Assembly: GCA_040357565.1 (NCBI GenBank)
Contig: JBDODJ010000111.1
Length of the DNA stretch: 37,328 bases
From: Cercozoa sp. M6MM
Lineage: Eukaryota > Endomyxa: Ascetosporea
Strand: one strand, 5' to 3'
Shown here: positions 24,341 through 33,269 of the stretch, in pieces
Layout: each line of letters begins with the position of its first letter
Position numbering within the stretch: position 1 is the first letter of the stretch
Made by a program: the position numbers and the translations under genes
Notes under the pieces: model-generated
The model's input: the letters and a program-made list of their open reading frames with translations, nothing else
Told to the model about the DNA's origin: nothing
The model's database searches: none

Positions 24341-25484
24341 CTTTGGCAAAAGTCGCTGCCTGTGGACGGTTTGTCTTTGCCGACCGAGACGCTGCGCGAG
24401 TTGCACGACTTTGCGCGGCGCTGCGGAGGCGACGAATTGCCCGTTGGAACCGAGGATGAGGTGTGCCTCCACAGTTTCTAACTTCTATGTTGTTGTCGAT
24501 TGCCATCGGTCTTTGCTGTCTACTGGCGCCGGATGAAGAAGTCCAAGCCCTGGCTGGTGTCAGCTTGAGCGATGCGGCACTTCAAAGGGCGGAAGTAAAG
24601 TTCATGCGACGACTCAAGTTCGCTGATCAAGTGCACGTGTGGCGCAACTTACCGAAAACAGATGGTGCGGTTTTCGCTTCATCTAGGCGGACACTTCATC
24701 AAGATTTCACTGCTTGCTTTGTTGTGACACAGAGGAAACACTGCCCCCAATGCCGCGTGCCACTATCGACGACGTGCTTCACATACCCGTAGCCTTGTTG
24801 CTCTGCACAATGCACAAGTTTGTTTCGACTTTTGTGTGATTGACTAGGCTCTCAAATCGGCGCTGCGTATGTTCCTTGACCGCATGCTGTGCGGCGAGAA
24901 CCTCCGCTTTGTCGAGGCCGTTGATGAGCTGCGGCACAAGAGTGAGATGCAGTATTCCGAAGATACGGACGAGGTGCTTAGCAAGGCCGCCTACAAGGGT
25001 ACCTTCTCAGGCACTCACTGCTGTCCGAATGTGCCGACTTGAGCCTACCTGCAGTCTGCAAGTTGTACCGCCGTTTCTGCGATGTGCACGCCGACGAGTG
25101 CGTCAACCTGCCGGCTAGACTGTTTGAACGTATCAGCAGTGCCGTGTGTAACGGTGACTCCGGTGTGTCGTTTTGTTGCGCTTTGTCTGCTGCACATATC
25201 TATGTGTTTGTTCTGCCATATCATATGCAGACAAGCTTCAAAAGGAGCTGCGACGGCATCGGGCTGCCAAGCAGGGACATGTCGCGCAATCCTTGTGCCA
25301 TAACGTGTTCGCCAGTGCACGTCAGGAGGTACCAAGCTGCTTGGCCCAGGCTACCAACGATCCTAACGATGTGTGACTGCTTGCTCAGATCATCGACCTG
25401 ATGCGCGTGGATTCGCTGCCGAAATTCAACGCGTGCGACGAACTGCGTGCTGTGCTGAGTGACCCTCAGATTACCATTAAGTGA
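20971..25484 (+). CDS. RGS-domain protein, multi-exon
   Basis: Regulators of G-protein signalling bind activated G-alpha and speed GTP hydrolysis. The C-terminal exons 24848-24998, 25055-25153, 25231-25328 and 25389-25484 join in phase into one RGS fold: ALRMFLDRMLCGENLRFVEA (the FL...EN helix), KVCKLYRRFCDVHADECVNL (the Y..F...VNL segment), then RQEIIDLMRVDSLPKFNACD (the DSLPKF helix). The stop follows closely. The N terminus starts at the tandem ATGs 20971/20974 with a Lys/Arg-rich exon (LRRARRSANAEKEEKKKDAR). Early exons are 20971-21138, 21222-21270, 21357-21434 and 21563-21632. Central exons include AAQSLAERVDCALTAFASV (about 22644-22778), LVKELGRALTQSSRNM (about 22854-23056), a Pro/Ser/Thr-rich linker (about 23450-23700) and a helical exon (EWMRPLAEARTSLRQLKEDA, 23770-23870). 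Borders between about 21900 and 24350 are not fully resolved, partly because of the gap. No PX, DEP or GGL domain is evident. Confidence 0.82.
21441..21541 (+). repeat. Pyrimidine tract (TTCC/TTTC)n in an RGS-gene intron
   Basis: A run of CTTCC/TTTCT units fills most of the intron 21435-21562, upstream of the acceptor, on the sense strand. Confidence 0.85.
22251..22478. repeat. (GT)n microsatellite interrupted by a 100-N assembly gap
   Basis: GT repeats run from 22251 to the gap at 22296-22395, then resume to about 22478. Exactly 100 N is a conventional gap of unknown size, so the real tract length is not known. The block is intronic in the RGS gene and reads GT on its sense strand. Confidence 0.95.
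22788..22826 (+). repeat. (GTT)n trinucleotide repeat in an RGS-gene intron
   Basis: About thirteen GTT units, with one TAT interruption, sit directly after the donor GTACAAAATT and end before the acceptor near 22853. Confidence 0.9.
24278..24339 (+). repeat. (GT)n microsatellite in an RGS-gene intron
   Basis: About 30 GT units follow a GTGC/GTAT-rich leader (24252-24278). It is intronic and on the sense strand of the RGS gene. Confidence 0.95.
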
Positions 25485-25706
25485 TCGCGATTTCTTCGCA
25501 TCGCGTCGTACGGTATCGTTTCGGCTAACACGTTAACCTAGGCCTCACTGATTCGATTAGTGCACTGGGAGTTTCGATTACGTTACCGCGACTTCGTGAT
25601 CGATGAGCGGAACGAAGTCGCTGCTACAAACTCCGCTCTTACTCTTCATCCGCGCGGATACTGCATAGTCTGAGTCAGTTTGTAACAAGTCGAGGTAGTG
25701 CTGATA
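25485..25706. other. Spacer after the RGS gene with hairpin and palindrome
   Basis: It holds a perfect 10-bp inverted repeat (GCGACTTCGT at 25588-25597 and ACGAAGTCGC at 25612-25621) that could fold as a hairpin in the RGS transcript's 3' region. It also holds a perfect 12-bp palindrome ATCCGCGCGGAT at 25648-25659, whose core recurs at both ends of the neighbouring foldback element. No gene is seen. Confidence 0.6.
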
Positions 25707-27348
25707 CAGCATGACCTACTGTATCCGCGCAGATGCCACTTTAAGACTTATGAAACCTCAAAAGAGGTGTGGAAGATTTTGACGTGTGTTCGCTGATATC
25801 CTGACCCACTGAGAGCTTCAGTCCAGACTGTGCAACACCTGTGTTTGAGAAGGGAAGCCTTGAGAAAGCTTTTGCAGCTGAACTCAAAGAAGGGCTCTCT
25901 CTCGACCAGGTAATCTGATCTCTCCAGGACCAGTTATCTCCGCTTCTACCCGTCGTCTGCCTTTCCAGAGGCCCTTCTTCTTTCTTCTTCTTTACTTCGC
26001 GCCAACTCTAGTGCTTTTGAACCTTATTACTCAGTTCTGACGACGCCTTTCCGTCTCAAGGACCCTTTTTACTGACTGTCCTTTCTACAGTTACCATCTG
26101 ACGGGTGACTTTCCCGTCCATCAGTGCTTTGCCGCCCAACTGAACCGTTGGGGTAACTCACTCTTTCAAACTGACACTTGGCCACTCTCCCTCCAAGAAC
26201 AGACTTTCTTACGTTCCTTAGTTTTTTTTTGTATCACTGGCAAAGTACCCTCAATTTACCAAGGCCTGATCCCTATCTGAGAGGGCTGCGGTAACAAATG
26301 TACTGTTACTGACAATTGTCAGTGAAAAGAACTAAATAAAAGAAGTAAGTCGTCAATTAGACGAAGCGAGGGAATCAATTGATTCAGTTTGTAGAAGCGA
26401 AGTGAAGAATTACCCCAACTGGGTTCTTACGTCAAACTAGACGGAGTTGTAATTTAGACGGAATCTTCTGTCACGGGGAAAATCATGAGAAGATTTAACA
26501 AAAAAAAAAACCCTTCTCTCTACAGCAGCCACTGCTTACTTGTAGAGGTGGATATCAGTACAAACTGCAGCAACTGACCAGCTGATGCCAAGTAGATGAG
26601 GTTTTCTCTTTGCCAACTGGCAGGCTCAATCTACAGGACAGGGGCCTTATAGCTCAACAAAGCAGCTGCATTCTCGTGGTTTGAACGGAGCGTTTAGCGT
26701 GGCTCGACCGACTCAATTGCCAGGAAAATGCAGTGTTCGGAACAGTGCTTTGAATGTTTCGTCCTGCAAACTCGCGGGAGGATCAGCGAGGCCCTACCGT
26801 TAGTTTTTTTGTATCACCGGCAAAGTACCCTCAATTTACCAAGGAACGTAGAAAGTCTGTTCTTGGAGGGGAGAATGGCCAAAGTGTGAGTTTGAAAGAG
26901 TGAGCTACCCCAACGGTTCCGTTGGGGTGAAGCACTGGTGGACGGGAAAGACACCCTCAGATGTTTAGAAAGAACAGTCAGCAAAAAGGGTCCTTGAGAC
27001 GGAAAGGCGTCGTCAGAACTGAGTAATAAGGTTCAAAAGCACTAGAGTTGGCGCGAAGTAAAGAAGAAGAAAGAAGAAGGGCCTCTGGAAAGGCAGACGA
27101 CGGGTAGAAGCGGAGATAACTGGTCCTGGAGAGATCAGATTACCTGGTCGAGAGAGAGCCCTTCTTTGAGTTCAGCTGCAAAAGCTTTCTCAAGGCTTCC
27201 CTTCTCAAACACAGGTGTTGCACAGTCTGGATTGAAGCTCTCAGTAGGTCAGGATACCAGCGAACACACGTCAAACTCTTCCACACCTCTCTTGAGGATT
27301 TTTTTAAGTTGTAGCGTTGCTTCCGCGCGGATACAGTAGTTCATGCTG
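25707..27348. mobile_element. Foldback-type non-autonomous element with arms of about 550-590 bp
   Basis: The left arm 25707-26297 and right arm 26800-27348 are reverse complements over nearly their whole length, with small differences. For example, the outer ends are CAGCATGACCTACTGTATCC on the left and, reading inward on the other strand, CAGCATGAACTACTGTATCC on the right. A loop of about 500 bp (26298-26799) separates them and includes an A-run near 26500. No transposase or reverse transcriptase frame is present. Long inverted arms around a short loop are the signature of foldback or long-TIR MITE-type DNA transposons mobilised in trans. The arms contain small hairpins, such as ACCCCAACG/CGTTGGGGT near 26910. 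A truncated arm lies at 19297-19655. It sits between the converging 3' ends of the RGS and subtilase genes. Confidence 0.8.
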
Positions 27349-27476
27349 CAACAGTCAGTAACAGTACAGTTCCTAATCATTCAAGTCGACTATGGTATAC
27401 GTAATTCCCAATTGCCGTCGGTCGCGCGAATCGCGGCGGCGGGATGGCAGAGGGAGAGGCCCTTTGGCCTGGCGTT

Positions 27477-28502
27477 TTAGTTGGGGGGGATGTACATGAG
27501 CGTCGACGTGGTGTCCTGTCACACAAACACAAACAAACACACATAGACATGCAGTGATTTGTCGACAAGGAGGAAAGGAGGGGAGGCAAATACCGTCGGC
27601 GTCGGCACGGCGTCAACGATACCGTCGGCGACGACAGCCTCGACAACCTCCTCGACCGACGAGTAGGGGCAGGACTTGAGGCCGCGCGAGCACTGCTCGC
27701 TGAGCTTGACGGCGACAGCACCGGCAACGTGCGGCGACGCCATCGACGTGCCCGAAAGCACCGAGGTGCCGGTCGGCACGTCGTCCGGGTTGCGGTACGG
27801 CACGTGCGAGAGCGACTTGATCGAGACGCCCGGCGCCTGGATGTCGACGCACGGTCCCTTCTCCGAGAACGAAGCCAGACGGTCGTTGGCGTCCGAGGCG
27901 CCCACCGTGAAGGCCGTGTCGGCGCCGGCCGGCGACAGGTTGCACGCATTGCCGCGCGAGTTGCCAGCGGCCACGACGTGCACGACGCCCGCGTCAGTGG
28001 AGGCATCGACGGCCGCGTTGAGCGCCGAGTGACGGCCGCCGCCGAGCGACATGTTCGACACCGAGAAGGCCTTGTCGCTCTTCTCGTGCTGCGCCGTGAC
28101 CCACTCGATGCCGTCGATGATGGCTGAGAAGGCGCCCGAGCCGAAGCACGACAGCACCTTGACGCCGATTAGGTTGGCCTTCTTGGCGATGCCATAATGG
28201 TCCGAACCCACCGTACCGGCGACCTGCAGATACACACCCGTGAGTCACACCCGTGAGTACACCCACCACACTGCGGAGTCAAGTGAGTGTGCGTAACTGA
28301 TCAGGTAAATTTACGTGCGTGCCGTGGCCGTTGCAGTCCGTGTCCGGGTAGCTCGACGAGGCCGGGAAGGCGGCGCCGTACACGGCACGACCGGAGAGGT
28401 CGACGTGCTTGGTGTTGATGCCCGTGTCCTGTTATGTCACAACAACCATAACGTATACATGAATGAAGCAACTGTACACTCACTCATACCAGGAATACAA
28501 CG

Positions 28503-28569
<67 letters not shown>

Positions 28570-29329
28570 AAGACAGGCGCACCACAACGTAGACATCAAC
28601 GTCCTTGCCACCGGCGTCAGAGTAGTAGTACTTGCCGTCAAGCGGGAGCTGCTCCTGGTCCGAGCTGCTCATAGACACAAACACAAGCACATGTGTTATT
28701 CCAATACAGACATCGACACGCTGAGTTTCATTCAAGGTACCGGTCCAAGCCCCACGAGCAGTCCGAACCGCAGTCCTGCACGCCGAGCGCCGTGGCGACG
28801 GCGTCCTTCTCGACAAACTCAACGAACGGCAGGCGCTGCACGACCTCAAGCTGAGCGTCCGTCAGCGAGCCGTGGAAGGCCTTGAACGACTTGCCGATCG
28901 ACACGAGCTTCTCCACCGGGATCTGCTTCTCCGCCAGCACCGAGCGCACGCGCGAAAGGTCAACGTCTGCGGAATCAACAAGCGGACTTAATCAGTCTCC
29001 TTACCCCCCCCCCCCCTAAATCTCATCACACATCTGTACAAGTATGCTACCCGAACGCAGCTTAACGATGTACTCGCCCTCGAGCACCAGGTCCGGCGAC
29101 ATGTACGAGATCACCGGCGCCAGCTCGGCGGCGGCGGCCGTGGCTGCAAAAAATCGGCATGACAACACCAAAAAACTCTCTTAAAAATCACAAAAACGAC
29201 AGCCGTTCTGAGCTCTAAAACCCTCAAAACACTCAAAGCATCACAGAACGTCGTGTTGCAGCAGATCATGGGCATGCAACATCGTGCATGCAAAAACGCA
29301 CCTGCCAGCATCGAAAGAAGAAGCTTCAT
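27477..29329 (-). CDS. Secreted proteinase K-like subtilase (S8) with I9 propeptide (403 aa)
   Basis: Seven exons close to 404 codons: 29329-29302, 29143-29051, 28966-28741, 28664-28583, 28428-28315, 28223-27594, 27515-27477. The order is signal peptide (MKLLLSMLAG), inhibitor-I9 propeptide (GEYIVKLRSG, then FHGSLTDAQLEVVQRLPFVE), then the S8 catalytic domain beginning near CSWGLDR. The catalytic triad is complete: Asp144 (VVDTGINTKHVDL), His178 (NGHGTHVAGTVG) and Ser341 (GTSMASPHVAG), with the oxyanion Asn269 (VAAGNS). WGLDR, GVKVLSCFGSGAFSAIIDGI and YSPA/LSPA-type segments match the proteinase K subfamily, and the length is normal for a prepro-enzyme. It should be secreted and self-activated by propeptide cleavage. 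It shares a 273-bp divergent promoter region with the lipase gene. GC is high, especially in exon 6. Confidence 0.95.
28506..28568. repeat. (CA)n microsatellite in a subtilase intron
   Basis: About 31 CA units lie in the intron 28429-28582, which sits directly before the exon carrying the catalytic Asp. On the gene's sense strand it reads (GT)n. Confidence 0.96.
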
Positions 29330-29602
29330 TGTGAACTGTTTGTGAATGCACTAGGACAGTAAACACAAGAAAAACAGGAGCGAAGTGCGATAGCAGATTC
29401 CAGAATGATCTTTTGACACGCGCCCTTGTCCAATGTTGACCACTCAGAACAACTGGACCATTGTTTTTTTAAAGGTGAGCCGATCAGTTACGGGTCAAGG
29501 AATTCAGCTGTGTTTTTTTTTTTTTTTTTTTGAAAGGTGCCTGATATCTTCTAAACGGCGTGTGCATCGCACCAGCTCACAACCCTTCGCTAGTTATCAC
29601 GT
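29330..29602. promoter_or_regulatory. Shared divergent promoter space, subtilase and lipase (273 bp)
   Basis: The start codons of two secreted hydrolases face away across 273 bp. The space includes a T-run (about 29513-29532) on the lipase's sense strand. A single regulatory region could drive both, which is inference. Confidence 0.6.
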
Positions 29603-31065
29603 ATGCGCCTGCTCGCTGTCGCTGCCTTGTGGTACAAAATTTCATGACGAGTGCGATGATCAAGCGATCTCGGGAACGCACTTGCGCAGTTTGGCGGGTG
29701 TCGCTTCGACTGTCGAGGCGCGTGACTTGCCGCCTCAACGGTGGGTCTAACTTGTCGACCGACTACGCTCAAGCCCGTTGTAAATTTTAATTTGTATTGT
29801 TTTCGTTCAGCTTTGCGTACGATGAGGACCTGGCGTACGACATGACGCTCCATAGCTACACGACCTAGTGCGTTCTTTCTTTTGCCAAAAACGTTTCGCA
29901 GTTGCAAGAAGTGCAACTCTTTGTAGCTGTAACAAGAAGTGCGTGAAAAAGTGGGACTCCTCGTGTCTGCTTTTCGCCGACAAGCTGCACGAGTTGTACT
30001 GCGGCTTTGTGCACATGTGTGCACTTACGTTTACGTTTCTGTATGAAATCGCAGCGAAATGGTCGCTGTCGTCGAGAACTCGCTGAAGGGACTCTTTGGC
30101 TACGTCGGTTACGATGCCACCCATGGTATTTCCAGTTAGTTATATCGTGATATATATGTATATATATATATATATATATATGTAAGCAGACCGCATTGTT
30201 GTGTCGTTCCGCGGCTCCAAGAATCCTTCGGTGCCCTGCTTTTGCTGTGGTTTATTCTGCTGTCCTGTAGAACAAGAAAATTGCTGTATTTGTTGTGGTT
30301 TATTCTGCTGTCCTGTAGAACTGGCTTGGAAACATCAAGTACGAGCAAGTGAAGGTGCCGGAAATTGGCGCCTCTGGTCTGGTGCATCTTGTCTCGTTGA
30401 CAGTTTTACCTTGTTAATTCTTGCACAAACGTTGTGCTGCTAAATAAAAACAGGTGCACAAGGGCTTTGCAAAGAACTACTTGCGCCTGCAGCGCCAGGT
30501 CACCTCGGCGCTCTACATGGCCACGCGCGACTACCCCACGGTTTGTTATCTGTTTTCTTGGGAATTTGTTCTTATGCAAACGTTTTGTGGTTCATAACAG
30601 GCCCAGATTGTCTACACCGGTCACTCTCTTGGTGCGTTGTTTTGTACGTACATAAGGAACTCTGGTTTGTGCAGCATGTTTTGGTCTACGATAGGCGGCG
30701 TTTTCGCTGTGTTGGCTGCTGTGGACCAGACGCGGCACTTCCCGGATCGCGAGTGAGTTCTGATGGCACTTTTAATGTGCAGTATCGTGCACGTATCCCA
30801 TTCAAGTACTCAAGTACCTCATTTGTGTGTAGGCACGTTGTGTACACGATCGGTTGCCCTCGTATCGGTGACGACACCTTCTACGCGGATGACATGGGAC
30901 ACATGTACTTTATTCCGCATTTGTTTTCGTGTTTCTCTGCTATCTGTAATTTACTGATGCGCAGTGACTCCCACTTCCGTCTGGTGAATGGTGCTGATGT
31001 CGTAGCAGCCGTGCCACCCCGTTCGTATTGCTTCTTTACAGTATGTGCGCGTGTGTGTGCGTGCA

Positions 31066-31112
<47 letters not shown>

Positions 31113-31503
31113 GTGTGCGCGTGTGTGTGCGTGTGTCGGTGAGTATTGGTTAGTATTGGTGAGTGTCGGTGAGTTTTATACCCCGTATCCTTTAGCATCC
31201 GCGGAAACAAGTACCGTCATGCGTACCAGGAGGTGTTCTACACTGAGCCCAAGAAGGGTATCTTCATTTTTGATGGTCCTTCGCCCTGAACTAGTTTAAA
31301 AAAACTCATCACAGGCGCGTACAAGCTGTGCGACGAGTCTGCAGAGGACACGTCGTGTTCTGTTGGGTATTAGAAGGTGCTCGTTGTGTCTCATGTTGTG
31401 GATATGCGTTTGTATCCTTGTGTGCAGCACCTTGCAGGACAGCGTTTCGGACCACAGCTTTTACTTTGGCGTGCTCAGCCATGACGCTTGTGGCAAGAGA
31501 TAA
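29603..31503 (+). CDS. Secreted class 3 (fungal-type) lipase (287 aa)
   Basis: Fifteen exons close exactly to 288 codons: 29603-29628, 29690-29740, 29811-29867, 29927-29995, 30055-30125, 30190-30230, 30319-30381, 30454-30540, 30601-30631, 30695-30752, 30833-30904, 30965-31024, 31196-31257, 31315-31354, 31428-31503. The signal peptide ([19 protein letters not shown]) is split by the first intron. An [19 protein letters not shown] segment with paired cysteines follows, then the conserved [19 protein letters not shown] strand. The nucleophile Ser164 lies in GHSLGG, split by an intron after the first G of GG. Asp220 ([13 protein letters not shown]) and His272 (SDHSFYFG) complete the triad. Family members hydrolyse triacylglycerols. 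The size is typical for a Lipase_3 enzyme. Fifteen exons in 1.9 kb makes it extremely intron-dense (introns 43-171 nt). Confidence 0.95.
30148..30181 (+). repeat. (TA)n tract in a lipase intron
   Basis: An imperfect TATATA tract lies in the 64-nt intron 30126-30189, directly before its GTAAGCAG acceptor. Confidence 0.85.
30244..30321 (+). repeat. 48-bp tandem duplication spanning a lipase 3' splice site
   Basis: The word TGTGGTTTATTCTGCTGTCC followed by TGTAGAAC occurs twice, 48 bp apart. Each copy ends in a good acceptor (TGTAG/AAC at 30270/30271 and 30318/30319). The second is used in the lipase model. Using the first would retain 48 nt that end in an in-frame TAG. Confidence 0.9.
31050..31136 (+). 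repeat. (GT)n/(GTGC) tract in a lipase intron
   Basis: GT repeats with scattered GC interruptions lie in the 171-nt intron 31025-31195, the longest of the gene, on the sense strand. Confidence 0.93.
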
Positions 31504-31999
31504 ACTCGAACTGCGGCGCGGCCATCAACGTCCGTAAATGGCGCGTTGGATACATGATGTCTGGGGATAGTGAGAACCAGGGTAGCGTAATTACGGCGTA
31601 ATTACGCAAAAGTATGACTCCTTTAAACTGGCAATAATGCAAGAACTACCCTACGCCAAGATTACGCTTTACTTACGTCAAGATTATGCATGAATTACGT
31701 CAAGACTACGCATGAATTACTTCAAGATTACGCATGAATTTGTTACGGCATAGCGTTTCTCAACCCCATTCAAGTTGTCATCTGACTACTCGTCAGCGCG
31801 GACGATTACATCTGAACCAGTATGGTTAATGGTGAAGGATTTGTTTTGTTAGGTATCTCCTGCATTACATCCTGGGGCTTCTACCTTGCATTGTCAAGTG
31901 TTGTGCAGACCAGACTTCCTAGCTTGGGTCAAGCTTTCTCTCACGCACTTTGACTGCAGTGCTTGGGCAGTTTTCAATTGCAATCAACAAGCAAGGCTT
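31504..31999. other. Intergenic sequence with 22-bp tandem repeats
   Basis: About four units of a 22-bp repeat (consensus TTACGTCAAGATTACGCATGAA, given here as TTACGTCAAG plus ATTACGCATGAA) occupy roughly 31651-31742 with a few mismatches each. Just upstream, CGTAATTACGGCGTAATTACG is a near-palindrome. There is no gene in the rest. Confidence 0.75.
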
Positions 32000-32215
32000 A
32001 GTTAGTTGAGTCTTCTAGGAAACCAACTAAGTTATGTAGTTCCCCTGCACCAGTCCCGTCCGGGGTCGGGTGGGTCACAAGAGCATGGCCGTGTCTACCG
32101 CCCGCTTAGGGTAGGACCATACTACTACTCCCCGTTTGACGTTCCCCAGACACCGGAGTCGACTTCAGGTAGCGGGCTTCAAGTAGAGAGGCGTCGCAGG
32201 CGGCGTCGGTCGTCC
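32000..32215 (-). repeat. Interspersed repeat family 2, copy B (inverted)
   Basis: Read on the minus strand, it repeats the family's landmarks in order: a GACG-rich stretch, AAGCGGGCGGTAGAC, GGCCATGCTCTTGTGACCCA, GACTGGTGCAGGGGAACTAC, TTGGTTTCCTAGAAGAC and AACTAACTAAG. It is in opposite orientation to copies A1/A2 and C. Confidence 0.7.
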
Positions 32216-32274
32216 CGTCGTCGTCCTCCCGTCTCTCCACTCGATAACTGATAACTAAACAAAACAGACAAACA

Positions 32275-32324
32275 GACATAGACTGAGGGCCACCACTGCT
32301 GTGAGTGGTGGCCTAGTCTATGTC
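32275..32324. other. Strong 50-bp hairpin at the end of repeat copy B
   Basis: GACATAGACT (32275-32284) pairs with AGTCTATGTC (32315-32324), and GGCCACCACT (32288-32297) pairs perfectly with AGTGGTGGCC (32304-32313) around a 6-nt loop. Only a GAG/T bulge separates the two stems. It may be a terminal or subterminal structure of the repeat. Confidence 0.85.
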
Positions 32325-32642
32325 GGGGACCTCTCGGTCCAGTGCCTGCTGGGAGGCTGGTTGTCCTTCGACAGTTGCTTCCTCGTCCCAGGAGATCTTG
32401 GTGCCTTGGTGCATTCTGTTGAGTGTTGCTAGGTTCTCAGGGTTGGCCAGTAATTTATGTCTTCAATTGTGCGCCATTGAGCACTCAGGAGCTTGCCCGC
32501 CGACGCCCGAACCAACCGGCACGAAGCGAGACACTGTTGCGACGTTACTCAGCTTTCCTGTCGTTCTTTTTTCTTGCACAACGGGCTTGCTACTGTGTGG
32601 CGTATCTAAGCTAAATTTCGACAAAACAGCGTACACGATAGT

Positions 32643-33150
32643 TTATTGTTCTGTGACACCCATAGGCATTAATTCAGTACCCGTGAAAGCAACCCGAATT
32701 CGACCAGTGTGCCCTTTCGGTGGATCAAAAACGATGCGTGAGTGCCCTAGCTCCTCGAGGAACTCGATCTTGCACCCAGTAGGTTTGAAGCTCCAAACCC
32801 GGTTCCAACCTTCTCCAATCTGTGACTCGCGGCGCCCCAAACGCAGGTACTGTGCAGAACTGTTCTATCCTGTTTTTAACCACAGAAAAGTAAAACGGCT
32901 CCAAGCGCCCAAATGGGATACTGTAGCTGCAAAAACTGGAAACCCACCATCGACGAGGAATTTGCCGTGATGGTCAGGTTTTGTTCTCTAAAGGTGCTCC
33001 ACTTTAAAACACCGGCACGCTCGACAGTCATTTTACTCAACCCACCTCAGAAACACAGTCAGCTCCGTCAGCGCGGACAATCATCCTGCCAAGCTGGTCG
33101 AATACGGGGTACCACTTTTACAGATTTTTTGCCCTGCTAGCAAAAGCTCG
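32643..33150 (-). CDS. Possible small gene, minus strand (unresolved)
   Basis: Two stretches read plausibly as protein on the minus strand. One is around 33025-32930 (VERAGVLKWSTFREQNLTIT). The other, at about 32860-32643, ends in a stop (CKIEFLEELGHSRIVFDPP, then RVAFTGTELMPMG). An intron of about 55 nt (GTATCC...AAACAG, near 32910-32860) could join them, but its phase favours a different downstream frame (IEQFCTVPAFGAPRVTDW). The model is therefore not closed. No family is recognised, and it may equally be decayed repeat sequence. Confidence 0.22.
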
Positions 33151-33269
33151 GGTCCACGCACGGCACCCACGTCAACTCGTCTTTGGCCGCTGCGCGGATT
33201 CCCCCAGGCTAGAAGAGAGAGTTATCGATATCAGACCTTATTTAAGTTGTAACTCACTGCATCAGGTCC

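Noticed and set aside
25707-27348. Autonomous transposon or virus-like element
   Set aside because: No transposase, reverse transcriptase, integrase, capsid or envelope frame is present, and there are no long direct terminal repeats. Only inverted arms are seen.
27377-28006. Arg/Ser-rich minus-strand frame and the matching plus-strand frames
   Set aside because: They are frame shadows of the GC-rich main subtilase exon, which carries the catalytic Ser and Asn.
30201-30443. Cys-rich frame with a repeated [10 protein letters not shown] unit
   Set aside because: It arises from the 48-bp tandem duplication inside a lipase intron; the spliced frame removes it.
32320-32970. Plus-strand open frame of 216 codons
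   Set aside because: It has no domain, starts at the edge of a repeat-associated hairpin and conflicts with a more protein-like minus-strand reading. It is too weak to report as a gene.
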